A stretch of 64,000 nt of DNA from Enterobacillus tribolii (GCF_003363015.1 NZ_QRAP01000001.1:295162-359161); one strand, 5' to 3'. Shown: positions 28,429 to 36,934, counted from the stretch's first letter. Notes: generated from the sequence alone by a model not told the origin. Translations and numbers: made by a program.

Positions 28429-29475
28429 ATGTCTCGAGCGGGACTCACCACCAAAGGACTGCGTATCGCCCTGATGGCGGGAATGCTGGTCATTATTCTT
28501 GCCGGTATTAAAGCGGCGGCGGATATCGTCGTGCCGTTTTTGCTGGCGCTGTTTATCGCCATCATTCTGCATCCTGTCGTTCGGGCGCTGGTGCGGATGC
28601 GCATTCCCCGGGTGCTGGCTATCACCCTGATGATGGCGGCGATCATTTTGCTGTTTTCGTTATTGCTCGGCGTGCTGGGCGCTTCAGTGACGGACTTCAG
28701 CCGCACGCTGCCACAGTACCGCGGCATGCTGGTGAGGCGCCTGGCCGAACTTCAGTCCGTGGCGGATTTGATTAACCTGAGTTTCTCGCCGGAGGATCTG
28801 GCGGGCTACTTTGACCCCGGCGTGTTGATGAATATGGCGACCCGGACGGTAACCCACCTTTCCGGCGCCATGAGCAGCCTGTTTCTGCTGTTGATGACGG
28901 TCGTGTTTATGCTGCTGGAAGCTCCTTATCTGCCGGGCAAGCTGCGCCAGGCGTTGGCCGGTTCCGGCGCCGCGATGGACAGCGTGGATAAGGCGCTGCA
29001 TGGGGTGACGCATTATCTGGCGCTGAAAACGGCCATCAGCGTGTTGACCGGCGTTGTCGTTTGGCTGATGCTGACGTTTCTCGGCATCCGCTTTGCCCTG
29101 ATGTGGGGCGTACTGGCGTTCGTGCTGAACTACATTCCCAATATTGGCTCGGTTCTGGCGGCAATCCCGCCGGTTATTCAAACCCTGTTGTTCGGCTCGG
29201 TCAGCGATGCGATGGTGGTGACGGTAGGGTATGTGGTCATCAACATGGTGTTGGGCAATATGCTGGAGCCGAGGGTGATGGGCCGGGGGCTGGGGCTTTC
29301 TACCCTGGTGGTATTCCTGTCCCTGATATTTTGGGGCTGGCTGCTGGGGACGGTGGGCATGTTGCTGTCGGTGCCCCTGACCATCGTCGCAAAAATTTTG
29401 TTGGAGATGACCCCTGTCGGACACCGGTTCGCGGTGTTGCTGGGTGACGGTAAAGAGCCGGAGGTTCAGAAATGA
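28429..29475 (+). CDS. tqsA: AI-2 transporter TqsA (AI-2E family)
   Basis: 348-aa inner-membrane protein (E. coli TqsA/YdgG 344 aa) with about eight hydrophobic segments. It shares with E. coli the blocks ALNYIPNIGSVLAAIPP-like FVLNYIPNIGSVLA, EPRVMGRGLGLSTLVVF and LIFWGWLLGTVGMLLSVPLT. TqsA is reported to export the quorum-sensing signal AI-2 and influence biofilm formation; the family also includes ion and antiporter-like members. Confidence 0.9.
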   Translation: MSRAGLTTKGLRIALMAGMLVIILAGIKAAADIVVPFLLALFIAIILHPVVRALVRMRIPRVLAITLMMAAIILLFSLLLGVLGASVTDFSRTLPQYRGMLVRRLAELQSVADLINLSFSPEDLAGYFDPGVLMNMATRTVTHLSGAMSSLFLLLMTVVFMLLEAPYLPGKLRQALAGSGAAMDSVDKALHGVTHYLALKTAISVLTGVVVWLMLTFLGIRFALMWGVLAFVLNYIPNIGSVLAAIPPVIQTLLFGSVSDAMVVTVGYVVINMVLGNMLEPRVMGRGLGLSTLVVFLSLIFWGWLLGTVGMLLSVPLTIVAKILLEMTPVGHRFAVLLGDGKEPEVQK

Positions 29476-29486
29476 AACCGCGAGAA

Positions 29487-29600
29487 TCAGAAATAGAACA
29501 AATAGATATCCAGCACAAGTAAGAGCAGGGACAGCGCGAGATAGAGAACCAGGTGACTGCGGACGTTATCAACAACGATCTGAATCAATTTATTTAACAT
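29487..29600 (-). CDS. yceO: Small membrane protein YceO
   Basis: 37-aa ORF. It reads MLNKLIQIVVDNVRSHLVLY followed by one hydrophobic segment that ends in DIYLFYF. E. coli YceO (46 aa) ends in the same pattern, NNIREHLMLYLF...DLIYVFYF, and lies next to solA-bssS, as here. AGG is eight bases upstream of the ATG. Its 3' end comes within 12 bp of the convergent tqsA stop. Function unknown; E. coli yceO has been linked to biofilm and acid-stress phenotypes. The call rests on both sequence pattern and synteny. Confidence 0.75.
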   Translation of the reverse strand: MLNKLIQIVVDNVRSHLVLYLALSLLLLVLDIYLFYF

Positions 29601-29850
29601 GAGTGCAGCCTGAAAACGCGGATGCCTGAAGTATAAAATCGACATCACGGCAGTACAACTGCCGCAGGTAAAAAGGCTGCACCAAGAGGGCGGTAATAAC
29701 CATGCATCTGCCCGGTATTATACGAACCATACACCTGACAGGTATTATGCAATAATGCGCGAGGTACTTATTTCACCCGAATATATTTACCCGGAGATTC
29801 CGCCGTTTAGCAGCGATAATGTGCGTCTGCAAAGATAATTCCTGTCTTTT

Positions 29851-30492
29851 TCAGATTATATCGCTATTCGCCGTAAGTAATGTTCGGGCCGGTTGATAGT
29901 TTACATACTTAATTACATTGTAAAGATAACAAAACTCTAACCGATTACGCACACACATCTTTTCCGTAATATGCTGCTTATGTACATAAACTGTACGGCT
30001 GCAAATATTCAGTTTACGTGCAATTTTATGATTGGGAACCTCTTCCATCCAATATTGCATAATGGATATTTCCCGATCGGTCAGCGTCGGATATTCACCA
30101 TAATATTGCACTAATGAGTGCGGATAATTGGCTTTCTCACTCAACATTTGCAATGTTTTCAGTAAAGTAGTAATGGATTGTTTATTCAGTATATACACGT
30201 TACGACTTAACGTCAGCGGACGCTGACTGTCGGGGTAAGGTGCATTAAGATAAATAAAGATCCGGCTACCGGAAAAATGCTCGAAAAAGTCCAGCAACAT
30301 AGCGTTGCGCTCATTCTTCTTACAGTAATCCGTTAAATTGACCAGCACCACATCGGCGGCGGGCGAGGGAATATTCTCAATCGCCGCAGATATATCATTG
30401 ACGTGGTGAATGTTAAAATTCTCATCCTCTGCTAAGAGGCAAGAAATTCCTAAGCGTGTGTACAAGCAATTATCAATGACTAATACGTTCAT
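29851..30492 (-). CDS. LuxR-family response-regulator-like transcription factor
   Basis: 213 aa. The N-terminal 120 residues look like a degenerate receiver (MNVLVIDNCLYTRLGI) without the usual acidic pocket. The C-terminal 60 residues are a LuxR/GerE helix-turn-helix (LTDREISIMQYW, NHKIARKLNICSRTVYVHKQ). This resembles the RcsA/BglJ/EcpR-like group of phosphorylation-independent regulators. AAGGA lies nine bases before the ATG. The gene is much more AT-rich than its neighbours and interrupts the yceO-solA order known from E. coli, suggesting acquisition by transfer. Target unknown. Confidence 0.85.
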   Translation of the reverse strand: MNVLVIDNCLYTRLGISCLLAEDENFNIHHVNDISAAIENIPSPAADVVLVNLTDYCKKNERNAMLLDFFEHFSGSRIFIYLNAPYPDSQRPLTLSRNVYILNKQSITTLLKTLQMLSEKANYPHSLVQYYGEYPTLTDREISIMQYWMEEVPNHKIARKLNICSRTVYVHKQHITEKMCVRNRLEFCYLYNVIKYVNYQPARTLLTANSDII

Positions 30493-30893
30493 TTCATCGT
30501 CCTTGAAAATAATACGTATAATTAAATTATTCTATTCATTTTTCTCTCTAATATTAAAAGGTCCAAGCAGAAGACTGTCAACATAAAATTGTATCATTTT
30601 CGCTCTGTTCTATGGCGGTTTAGACAAAGTTGTATGATAAATTCATTAGGGGAATTTTAATGTCAAGGGAATGGTAAATTATTGGGTATGAAATAAGAAA
30701 AAGGCTTTATTCTCTTTGCTATGTTCTGATTTTAAAGATTTATTTACCCCTGGTGATGCGTGTTCCAGCCAGGATGGAGGAGGGGGGGATGCGAGGGGAT
30801 ATCATTCCAGCTCTTAATGTATAAAATATTTTAATTATTTAGCTTAGTTATTATACGAATCCGGGGGTTAACCCCCGGAAATAAATGAGAAAT
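30493..30893. other. AT-rich intergenic region between solA and the LuxR-type gene
   Basis: 401 bp, strongly AT-rich, no convincing ORF. It must contain the promoter of the minus-strand regulator gene in its first half. A G-rich tract (GGAGGAGGGGGGG) lies around 30775-30788, and the perfect 9-base inverted repeat CCGGGGGTT / AACCCCCGG lies at 30861-30878, after the solA stop, as a possible solA terminator stem. Confidence 0.45.
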
Positions 30894-32015
30894 TTAGACA
30901 GAGAACCTGCCCAGTGCAAAGGGGCTAATATCAAATGCCGGCGTTTTTCCCTGCGCTTTTAATGCCAGAATTTCGCCCAAAACCGTTGCGAACTTAAAAC
31001 CGTGTCCGCTCAGGCCGCTGACGATGCTGATCTGCGGCGCATTGGGTAAGTCATCGATAATGAAATCCTCGTCGGGAGAAAGGTCGTAGGTACATGCTTC
31101 GCCGTGCAGGCAGACGCCGATGCCGGGCAAAAAACGACGCAGAAAGCTGAAGACCTCGCTGCCGTCCTGGGCGACATGCCCGAATGGGCGGCGCTGCTCC
31201 GGGCTGCTGATTGGCTGGCCGCCATCGTGTTTACCCAGCTTCAGTCCTTCAATATTGTGGGAGGGGAATCCGTAAAAGTGTTCGCCTTCGGGCGTTTCAA
31301 CGGTAAAGGCGGGGAAATGATTATTTTCGCTATAACGCCCGTCGGCCTGATGCCAGGAAAAAACTTTGCGTACCGGCGTGACGGGCAGTTGCGGCAGCAG
31401 GGCCGTAACCCAGGTTCCCGCCGTCACGGCAGCGCGGCGGGCGCGGACGTTACCCTGCGCGGTAGTGACCAAAACGCCGTCGCCGTCGGGAGACAGGGCG
31501 GTGACCGGGCAGTTAAAGCGCAGTTCCGCGCCGCTTTCCGCTGCTTTCTCATTGAGTAGCGAAATCGCCAGTTCGGCTTTCAGGTAGCCCGCGTCGGGTT
31601 CAAACAGGCCCAGATAGTTGTCCGGTACGTTAAACTCCGGCCAACGCTGCCGTAACTGCGCGGCGTCAAAGCGCTGAACGTTCAGCCCGAAGCGTTCGGC
31701 GCTGGTACGCACGTTGCGCAGGAATACCGAGTCCTCCGGCCCGGCATTCAGTACGCCGCAGCGATGCAGCAGCTGTACGGCGGACATGGATTCCAGTTGC
31801 TCCCACAGTGCCTGCGCCCGCATCAGCAGCGGAACGTATTTTTCACCTTCGCCGTAAGCGTGCCGGATAATGCGGGTGTCGCCGTGATGGCTGCCGTGGC
31901 GGTGCGGCGGGGTATAGGCATCCAGCATCAGCACTTTCAATCCCGCCTGTGCGGCATAATAACCCGCGGCGGAGCCTACGGAACCGCTGCCGATAATCAC
32001 CAGATCGTAATTCAC
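30894..32015 (-). CDS. solA: N-methyl-L-tryptophan oxidase
   Basis: 373-aa flavoprotein of the monomeric sarcosine oxidase family that oxidatively demethylates N-methyl-tryptophan, releasing formaldehyde and H2O2. The FAD-binding Rossmann motif is [12 protein letters not shown] at the N terminus. [18 protein letters not shown] follows, and the likely covalent-flavin cysteine is in [13 protein letters not shown] chose the GTG at 32015, which follows AGGAG with 8-nt spacing and gives [11 protein letters not shown] like E. coli MKYDLIIIGSG (372 aa). An in-frame ATG 16 codons upstream is less likely. Confidence 0.94.
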   Translation of the reverse strand: MNYDLVIIGSGSVGSAAGYYAAQAGLKVLMLDAYTPPHRHGSHHGDTRIIRHAYGEGEKYVPLLMRAQALWEQLESMSAVQLLHRCGVLNAGPEDSVFLRNVRTSAERFGLNVQRFDAAQLRQRWPEFNVPDNYLGLFEPDAGYLKAELAISLLNEKAAESGAELRFNCPVTALSPDGDGVLVTTAQGNVRARRAAVTAGTWVTALLPQLPVTPVRKVFSWHQADGRYSENNHFPAFTVETPEGEHFYGFPSHNIEGLKLGKHDGGQPISSPEQRRPFGHVAQDGSEVFSFLRRFLPGIGVCLHGEACTYDLSPDEDFIIDDLPNAPQISIVSGLSGHGFKFATVLGEILALKAQGKTPAFDISPFALGRFSV

Positions 32016-32138
32016 CCTGATTTCTCCTCTCATTTGCGGCAGCCCGGCAGGCCTCGTCACCAACCGTCCGTAGCAGACCGGGTAACCGCGATATGCCTTA
32101 ACGTATTTTTATCATCAATGATTCAGGGATAACAGACG

Positions 32139-32170
32139 AAAACACCGCCGGGGCGGCGGTGCTGTTTTTC
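32139..32170 (-). terminator. Terminator between bssS and solA
   Basis: Stem CACCGCC / GGCGGTG (32143-32149, 32155-32161) with loop GGGGC and T-rich tails on both strands. On the minus strand it follows the bssS stop codon directly and would end bssS transcription ahead of solA. Confidence 0.75.
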
Positions 32171-32180
32171 AGAAGGAACA

Positions 32181-32438
32181 TCAATGCCTGAGGTAATCGG
32201 TATCCTGATACTCAGAAGATTCAATCTTTTCAATGCCCGCCTCAAGAATGTCAATTAACTGACGGGCGATATCGGTTGTCAGCCATAACGTCCTGTCTAC
32301 CTGAGCATCCTGAGGGTGTTGATTTTGTGAAGAAAGGTAGTGCAGGCGAATCATCAGGGCATCGTAGTTATCGACGGTACTGATATCCCAGCCAACGACT
32401 GGGTGAGTTTGGATAACTTCATCTTTCTTTCCGTTCAT
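32181..32438 (-). CDS. bssS: Biofilm formation regulator BssS
   Basis: 85-aa cytoplasmic protein almost colinear with E. coli BssS (84 aa): EVIQTHPVVGWDISTVDNYD, LWLTTDIARQ and LEAGIEKIES. BssS influences biofilm formation through AI-2 and indole signalling by an unknown mechanism. The synteny solA-bssS-dinI matches E. coli, except for the tehA remnant inserted before dinI. Confidence 0.95.
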   Translation of the reverse strand: MNGKKDEVIQTHPVVGWDISTVDNYDALMIRLHYLSSQNQHPQDAQVDRTLWLTTDIARQLIDILEAGIEKIESSEYQDTDYLRH

Positions 32439-32714
32439 AAGACCCCCTAGAGCGTAGCAACCGTGATGAGCGACTAACCAGGATCAATATAACTTTGGCT
32501 CTCCTTAGCTTTTCCAGTATACGCCTTTGTATTCAGCGATGTTTGATTTCTTTCGTTATTGCGCAACCCTGTATTTTCCTGCCGGCATATACCCAAAGTT
32601 AAGCCTATCCGGGAATTTGTGCCAGCAAACGGGAAAAAATAGAAAAATCGTACCGCGTTTGTTGAGCCAGCGGGCAGGCCGAGGGCGCGAATCCGTTGTA
32701 CCGGGAGCCTCATA

Positions 32715-33032
32715 ATGCGTTGCGTAATTTTAACAACGACAGAAACAGCAGCAGTTCCGGGGCGCCGGGCGATCAACGTTCCTTCGGGGGATTCCGGTAT
32801 GGTTCTGGGGCTTATCGGCACCGGATTTGCCTGGCGTTATGTGGCTTCGGTATGGCCGGCTCCTCCAGTAATCGGGGAGGTTTTGGTTGCCGTCGCCACC
32901 CTGATCTGGCTGCTGCTGGCGGGGTGTTTCGTCAGCCTGTTTCCGGCGACGAGCATACTGGTGATCAAAACGACGTGGTTGTTGGTTCAGGGAAAACTGA
33001 CCCCGTGCAGTGAAGTGAAGGCGGAAAGCTGA
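32715..33032 (+). pseudogene. Internally deleted remnant of a TehA-type (SLAC1/TDT) transporter
   Basis: A 105-codon open frame. Its first part, INVPSGDSGMVLGLIGTGFA plus WRYVASVW, matches the start of E. coli TehA (about 330 aa). It then jumps to CFVSLFPAT, a block found about 25 residues further on in TehA, and then directly to IKTTWLLVQGKL, which matches the TehA C terminus. Two in-frame deletions (roughly 25 and 220-230 codons) have removed nearly all membrane helices, so transport is impossible. GGGAG seven bases before the ATG shows it could still be translated. Lies between bssS and dinI, on the opposite strand to both. Confidence 0.75.
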
Positions 33033-33033
33033 C

Positions 33034-33059
33034 AAAAAAGCCGGGCAGCGACGCCCGGC
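33034..33059 (-). terminator. dinI terminator
   Basis: Stem GCCGGGC / GCCCGGC with a 6-nt loop, followed on the minus strand by six T. It lies about 90 bp beyond the dinI stop, directly after the end of the opposing tehA remnant. Confidence 0.8.
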
Positions 33060-33149
33060 GGGTAGAATTATCATACCAAACAGCAAGATATGCTGAACGG
33101 AGATTACTCGTTATTATCACGGCGGGGAGGGTAATCCCGCCGCCGGTTT

Positions 33150-33398
33150 TCATTCGGGGAAACCGGCGTCAAACCAGTCATCGGCGCTCTCCCAGGTTTC
33201 CTGCAAAATTTCCTCAATACGATCTTTTTCCACTTTTAGCCCGCCCATCACGGTCAGGGTGTTGCCGCCCGCCAGCCGGATTTGTACCGCCGTGTCGGGA
33301 AAATCCCGGTTAACCCGGCGCGAAAACTCCGAGCTCAGCGCTTCCAGTGCGCCATTGGGAAGTGGATTTCGTTTATCAAGAGTGACTTCAATGCGCAT
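33150..33398 (-). CDS. dinI: DNA damage-inducible protein I
   Basis: 82-aa SOS protein that binds RecA filaments and modulates LexA and UmuD cleavage. The start MRIEVTLDK and the highly conserved acidic C-terminal helix EEILQETWESADDWF identify it. The start at 33398 matches E. coli DinI (81 aa); a longer frame to 33503 reads through the promoter. A LexA box lies 25 bp upstream of the start. Confidence 0.96.
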   Translation of the reverse strand: MRIEVTLDKRNPLPNGALEALSSEFSRRVNRDFPDTAVQIRLAGGNTLTVMGGLKVEKDRIEEILQETWESADDWFDAGFPE

Positions 33399-33422
33399 GA
33401 TTGCCTCCGCAGTACGCTTATA

Positions 33423-33438
33423 CTGTGTATATATACAG
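33423..33438 (-). promoter_or_regulatory. LexA (SOS) box of dinI
   Basis: CTGTGTATATATACAG fits the CTGT-N8-ACAG LexA consensus with an ideal alternating TA core. It lies 25 bp upstream of the dinI start, so LexA would repress dinI until DNA damage. Confidence 0.9.
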
Positions 33439-33519
33439 TTAGCTGTACAGGAAAGCAATAATGAAAATGAAAAAAAGACGGCGATCAACGGCGTAGCGCG
33501 CAATGCGGCACCCGTCGCA

Positions 33520-33765
33520 TTAATCCACGGGCTTTTGCAACCAGGTCAGGGCGTCGGTGACGCTCTCCATCTTTTCTTCAATGACCGCCAGCGCATCGCT
33601 CATGCCCTGATTGTAATAGTAGCCGCCCAGTTCTTTGGCGAAGAAATCCAGCAGAAACTCCGCGTCGAAATCGCCGATGTCGATGTCCAGCTCGCGGCGC
33701 AGGTAATCCTGCAATTTCCCGGTCATGCGCTGGGTTTGCTCCCGGCTGAAGGTGATATCGCTCAT
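33520..33765 (-). CDS. DUF2164 family protein
   Basis: 81-aa small helical cytoplasmic protein matching the DUF2164 pattern: LQDYLRRELDIDIGDFDAEF, LDFFAKELGGYYYNQG and DALAVIEEK. Function unknown. The start at 33765 (MSDITFSREQ) is preceded by GGAGAAGG. It lies just downstream of the yciT-like regulator (10 bp gap) and may be co-transcribed with it. Confidence 0.85.
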   Translation of the reverse strand: MSDITFSREQTQRMTGKLQDYLRRELDIDIGDFDAEFLLDFFAKELGGYYYNQGMSDALAVIEEKMESVTDALTWLQKPVD

Positions 33766-33775
33766 TCCCTTCTCC

Positions 33776-34522
33776 TCACTCGCGCACCGTATCAACATGG
33801 ATGTTCAGGGCATCCAGATGCTCCCGCGCCGGCTGTTGCAGGCGGAAGTCGGTGATCACGCGGGAAATGGCGCCGGTGGGCTGCAGCGGGTTGGGGTGGA
33901 TCTGGCCGAACTTGGAGGAGTCGGTCAGCACGATGTTTTCCACGCCTTTCGCCAGCACCGCGTTGACCACGTCGGCCCGCATCATATCCCGGCTGGTAAA
34001 GCCGGTTTCCGGGTGAAAGCCGTCGATGCCGATAAACGCCTTGCTGAAGTAGACCTGCTGAATACACAGACGCGTCAGCGGCCCGACCACGCTTTCACTG
34101 CGTTTCTGATACAAACCGCCGAGCAGAATCACTTCGCATTCTGTCTCTTTCAGCAGATGCGCGATGTAATTGCTGACGGTGATCAGCGTGATGCGTTTAC
34201 GCTCGGCGAGATTGCGGGCGAGCAGGGCATTGCTGCTGCCGCCTTCGATGAAGATGGTTTCCCCGTCATTGACCAGCGAAGCCGCGTAGTCGGCCAGCTT
34301 TTGCTTCAGGGTGAAATTGATCATCATGCGTGCGTCAACATCATCGCTTTCCAGCGCGACGGCAAAACCGTGAACGCGTTTCAGGTAATTACGCTTTTCC
34401 AGCAGGTTGAGATCCTGGCGGATAGTCACTTCTGAAACGCCGTTGGCGCAAGAGAGATCGGCTACGCTGACGCGCCGCAGGTCATTGACTTGTTGCAGAA
34501 TGGCTTGTTGGCGTTGATTCAT
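33776..34522 (-). CDS. yciT: DeoR-family transcriptional regulator, YciT-like
   Basis: 248-aa repressor with an N-terminal DeoR helix-turn-helix ([20 protein letters not shown], about residues 18-40) and a C-terminal sugar-phosphate-sensing domain ([25 protein letters not shown]). Its extent and sequence resemble E. coli YciT, which affects osmotic-stress gene expression. The start at 34522 ([11 protein letters not shown]) follows GGGGACGA; a frame opening 24 codons earlier is unlikely. It diverges from an FSA-like gene and kdgT, whose transcription it may control; that is inferred from position. Confidence 0.8.
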   Translation of the reverse strand: MNQRQQAILQQVNDLRRVSVADLSCANGVSEVTIRQDLNLLEKRNYLKRVHGFAVALESDDVDARMMINFTLKQKLADYAASLVNDGETIFIEGGSSNALLARNLAERKRITLITVSNYIAHLLKETECEVILLGGLYQKRSESVVGPLTRLCIQQVYFSKAFIGIDGFHPETGFTSRDMMRADVVNAVLAKGVENIVLTDSSKFGQIHPNPLQPTGAISRVITDFRLQQPAREHLDALNIHVDTVRE

Positions 34523-34878
34523 TCGTCCCCTGGCAACCGGCGGCGTATGCGCCGGTTTTACATGCTGTATTAATGTCCGTTCGGTACGGGCCATAATACC
34601 ACCCCGGCGGCTGCGAGATAAGGCGCTAAAGAAAATGGGCGCGCCGGCTGTGTACGTAACGGATTTGCGGCATCAGATATCAGTGCCTGAGACAAGACGT
34701 CATATGAACAGCCGGAACGTCGTGCGTTGCGTGATGTCGCACGGTAAGAAACGGGCGGCTCGTCCGGGCGGTGGTACACTGTTATGTAACGTCATTGCCA
34801 ACGGATTAATTAATAAGCCGGGTAAGCGATAGTGATGAAAATCACAAAACTATCCACGAGTTAAACGAGGGGAAACTG
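34523..34878. other. Intergenic region between divergent yciT-like and FSA-like genes
   Basis: 356 bp with no gene I can support. It carries a CRP-like site near the plus-strand gene (listed separately) and several short inverted repeats around 34530-34560 (GGCGTATGCGCC). A GC-rich middle part gives spurious frames. Operators for the DeoR-type repressor are expected here but I could not define one. Confidence 0.45.
34831..34846 (+). promoter_or_regulatory. Candidate CRP site upstream of the FSA-like gene
   Basis: AGTGA-TGAAAA-TCACA matches the CRP consensus TGTGA-N6-TCACA at nine of ten half-site positions. It is centred 40 bp before the start codon, so the promoter must lie very close to the gene or the site may act as a repressor position. 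Confidence 0.6.
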
Positions 34879-35547
34879 ATGGAACTCTATCTTGATACCG
34901 CTGACGTAAGTGCCGTGAAACGACTGGCCAGGGTGTTGCCGTTACAGGGGGTCACCACCAATCCCAGCACGCTTGCCAAAGAGGGGAAGCCGCTGTGGGA
35001 AGTGCTGCCGGCGCTGCGGGACGCATTGGGCGGCGCGGGGAAACTGTTCACTCAGGTTCTGGCGAATGATGCCGAACGTATCGTCAGCGAAGCGATGATG
35101 CTGACCGAGCGTATTTCCGGCGTCATCATCGAAATACCGGCGACCGGCGAAGGGCTGGCAGCGATTAAGAAGCTGAAGACCATGAACATTCCCACGCTGG
35201 GAACGGCGGTTTACGGCGCCGGGCAAGGATTGCTGGCCGCTGCCGCGGGGGCGGAATATGTCTCGCCTTACGTTGACCGGATGGATGCCCAGGGGGGGAA
35301 CGGGATTGTCGTGGTACGTGAGCTGCAACAACTGCTGGCGCTGCATGTGCCGGGCGCAAAAGTGCTGGCGACCAGCTTCAGAACACCGCGGCAGGTTCTG
35401 GACTGCCTGCTGACGGGATGCCAGGCGGTGACGTTGCCCGTTGATGTTGCTGAACAATTCTTCAATGTCCCGGCGGTGCAGGCCGCAGTGGAAACATTCG
35501 AGCAGGACTGGCAGGCCGCTTTCGGCGCACTGACGCTGGGCCAGTAG
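34879..35547 (+). CDS. Transaldolase/FSA-family protein lacking the Schiff-base lysine
   Basis: 222 aa, colinear with fructose-6-phosphate aldolase (E. coli FsaA/FsaB 220 aa): [10 protein letters not shown] start, [29 protein letters not shown] and [11 protein letters not shown] are all present. FSA forms a Schiff base with Lys85 in VVKVPVT; here the same position is Glu85 ([10 protein letters not shown], codon GAA at 35131-35133). Asp6, Asn28 and Gln59 are retained. Aldolase or transaldolase chemistry as known needs the lysine, so it is probably inactive or does different chemistry. A normal fsaA is present at 50422-51084. A sequencing error cannot be excluded, but several changed flanking residues argue against a single miscall. 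Confidence 0.85.
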   Translation: MELYLDTADVSAVKRLARVLPLQGVTTNPSTLAKEGKPLWEVLPALRDALGGAGKLFTQVLANDAERIVSEAMMLTERISGVIIEIPATGEGLAAIKKLKTMNIPTLGTAVYGAGQGLLAAAAGAEYVSPYVDRMDAQGGNGIVVVRELQQLLALHVPGAKVLATSFRTPRQVLDCLLTGCQAVTLPVDVAEQFFNVPAVQAAVETFEQDWQAAFGALTLGQ

Positions 35548-35578
35548 CTCGCTTTCCGTTTTAACTCCCTCCTGACTG

Positions 35579-35605
35579 ACGGCGCACTGGCGCCGTTTTT
35601 TTTTA
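35579..35605 (+). terminator. Rho-independent terminator after the FSA-like gene
   Basis: Stem ACGGCGC / GCGCCGT with tetraloop ACTG followed by a run of T. It separates the FSA-like gene from kdgT, which therefore needs its own promoter. Confidence 0.9.
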
Positions 35606-35694
35606 CCTCTTCTGACGAAAACCGATGCGGCCCGTGCGCCGGGGCGTATCCGTAAAACGTGGCTTGATTTATATAGAAACACCGGATCATAAAA

Positions 35695-35714
35695 ATTAAA
35701 ACATCGTTTCTTTT
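35695..35714 (+). promoter_or_regulatory. Candidate KdgR box upstream of kdgT
   Basis: ATTAAAACATCGTTTCTTTT resembles the KdgR operator pattern, AAAC and GTTTC half-sites two bases apart flanked by A/T. KdgR represses kdgT and pectin-catabolism genes in Dickeya and Pectobacterium and responds to ketodeoxygluconate. The right outer arm matches less well, so this is tentative. Confidence 0.5.
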
Positions 35715-35730
35715 TGTTATCGCGATCACT
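35715..35730 (+). promoter_or_regulatory. Candidate CRP site upstream of kdgT
   Basis: TGTTA-TCGCGA-TCACT fits the TGTGA-N6-TCACA pattern at eight of ten half-site positions, with A/T flanks. It abuts the candidate KdgR box, matching the usual joint CRP/KdgR control of ketodeoxygluconate genes. Confidence 0.5.
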
Positions 35731-35845
35731 TTAATTAAGAAGCGAAATCACTATTGTGCACTCATCAAATTGACGAATTCCTGGGTCCGGCTGTGGGCTG
35801 AGCCGGAAAAAACCTTCAGATTTAAACAATTAGATGGGGTTTAAC

Positions 35846-36829
35846 ATGCAGATAAAACGTGCGATAGATAAAGTTCCCGGCGGCATGATGCTGATTCCCC
35901 TGTTTCTGGGGGCGTTGTGCCACACCTTCACGCCGGGAGCAGGAAAATATTTTGGTTCATTCACCAACGGGCTGATTACCGGAACGGTGCCGATCCTGGC
36001 CGTGTGGTTTTTTTGCATGGGGGCATCGATCAAGCTGAGCGCCACCGGGACGGTGCTGCGTAAGTCCGGAACGCTGGTGGTCACCAAGATCGCAGTGGCC
36101 TGGGTCGTTGCGGCGGTTGCGGCCCGGATGATGCCGGAAAACGGCATTGAGGTCGGTTTCTTCGCCGGTCTGTCCACGCTGGCGCTGGTCGCGGCCATGG
36201 ATATGACCAACGGCGGGCTTTATGCCTCTATCATGCAGCAATACGGCACCAAGGAAGAGGCCGGCGCGTTCGTTCTGATGTCGCTGGAATCTGGTCCGCT
36301 GATGACCATGGTGATACTGGGAACGGCCGGGATCGCTTCATTCGAACCACACGTATTCGTCGGCGCCGTGTTGCCGTTTTTGGTCGGATTTATTCTGGGC
36401 AACCTGGACCCCGAACTGCGGGAGTTCTTCAGCAAATCTGTTCATACCCTGATCCCGTTTTTTGCCTTTGCCCTGGGCAACACCATCGATCTCAGCGTGA
36501 TTGCGCAAACCGGGCTGTTGGGCGTACTGCTTGGGGTTGGCGTAATTTTCATTACCGGTATTCCGCTGATCATTGCAGATAAAGTGATCGGCGGCGGGGA
36601 CGGTACTGCCGGGCTGGCGGCCTCCAGCACGGCCGGCGCGGCGGTGGCTACGCCGGTGCTGATTGCCGAAATGGTTCCCGCCTTTAAGCCGATGGCGCCT
36701 GCCGCGACGTCGCTGGTCGCCACTTCCGTGATCGTAACTTCTATTCTGGTGCCGATCCTGACCGCCATGTGGTCGAAGCGGGTGAAGGGCGTCCAGGCCG
36801 CAGAGAGTATCGGCGCCTCCGTGAAGTAA
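35846..36829 (+). CDS. kdgT: 2-keto-3-deoxygluconate permease
   Basis: 327 aa, the same length as E. coli KdgT, with about ten hydrophobic segments. It imports 2-keto-3-deoxygluconate, the product of pectin and hexuronate breakdown, with protons. Recognised by [20 protein letters not shown], the [15 protein letters not shown] block and [19 protein letters not shown]. The ATG at 35846 follows GGGG at suitable distance; an in-frame ATG four codons upstream is less likely. It carries its own upstream region and terminator. Confidence 0.96.
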   Translation: MQIKRAIDKVPGGMMLIPLFLGALCHTFTPGAGKYFGSFTNGLITGTVPILAVWFFCMGASIKLSATGTVLRKSGTLVVTKIAVAWVVAAVAARMMPENGIEVGFFAGLSTLALVAAMDMTNGGLYASIMQQYGTKEEAGAFVLMSLESGPLMTMVILGTAGIASFEPHVFVGAVLPFLVGFILGNLDPELREFFSKSVHTLIPFFAFALGNTIDLSVIAQTGLLGVLLGVGVIFITGIPLIIADKVIGGGDGTAGLAASSTAGAAVATPVLIAEMVPAFKPMAPAATSLVATSVIVTSILVPILTAMWSKRVKGVQAAESIGASVK

Positions 36830-36856
36830 CAGCGCATTTTCTTCCGTGTTACACCC

Positions 36857-36882
36857 ATCGGCCTGCGGGCCGATTTTTCTTT
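36857..36882 (+). terminator. Rho-independent terminator after kdgT
   Basis: Perfect 7-bp stem ATCGGCC / GGCCGAT with loop TGCG and a T5 run, 27 bp after the kdgT stop. Confidence 0.9.
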
Positions 36883-36934
36883 TCTGTTCCGTTCGCCCGT
36901 TGCCGCTGTTTTTCCACGCTTTTAACGATAAAAA

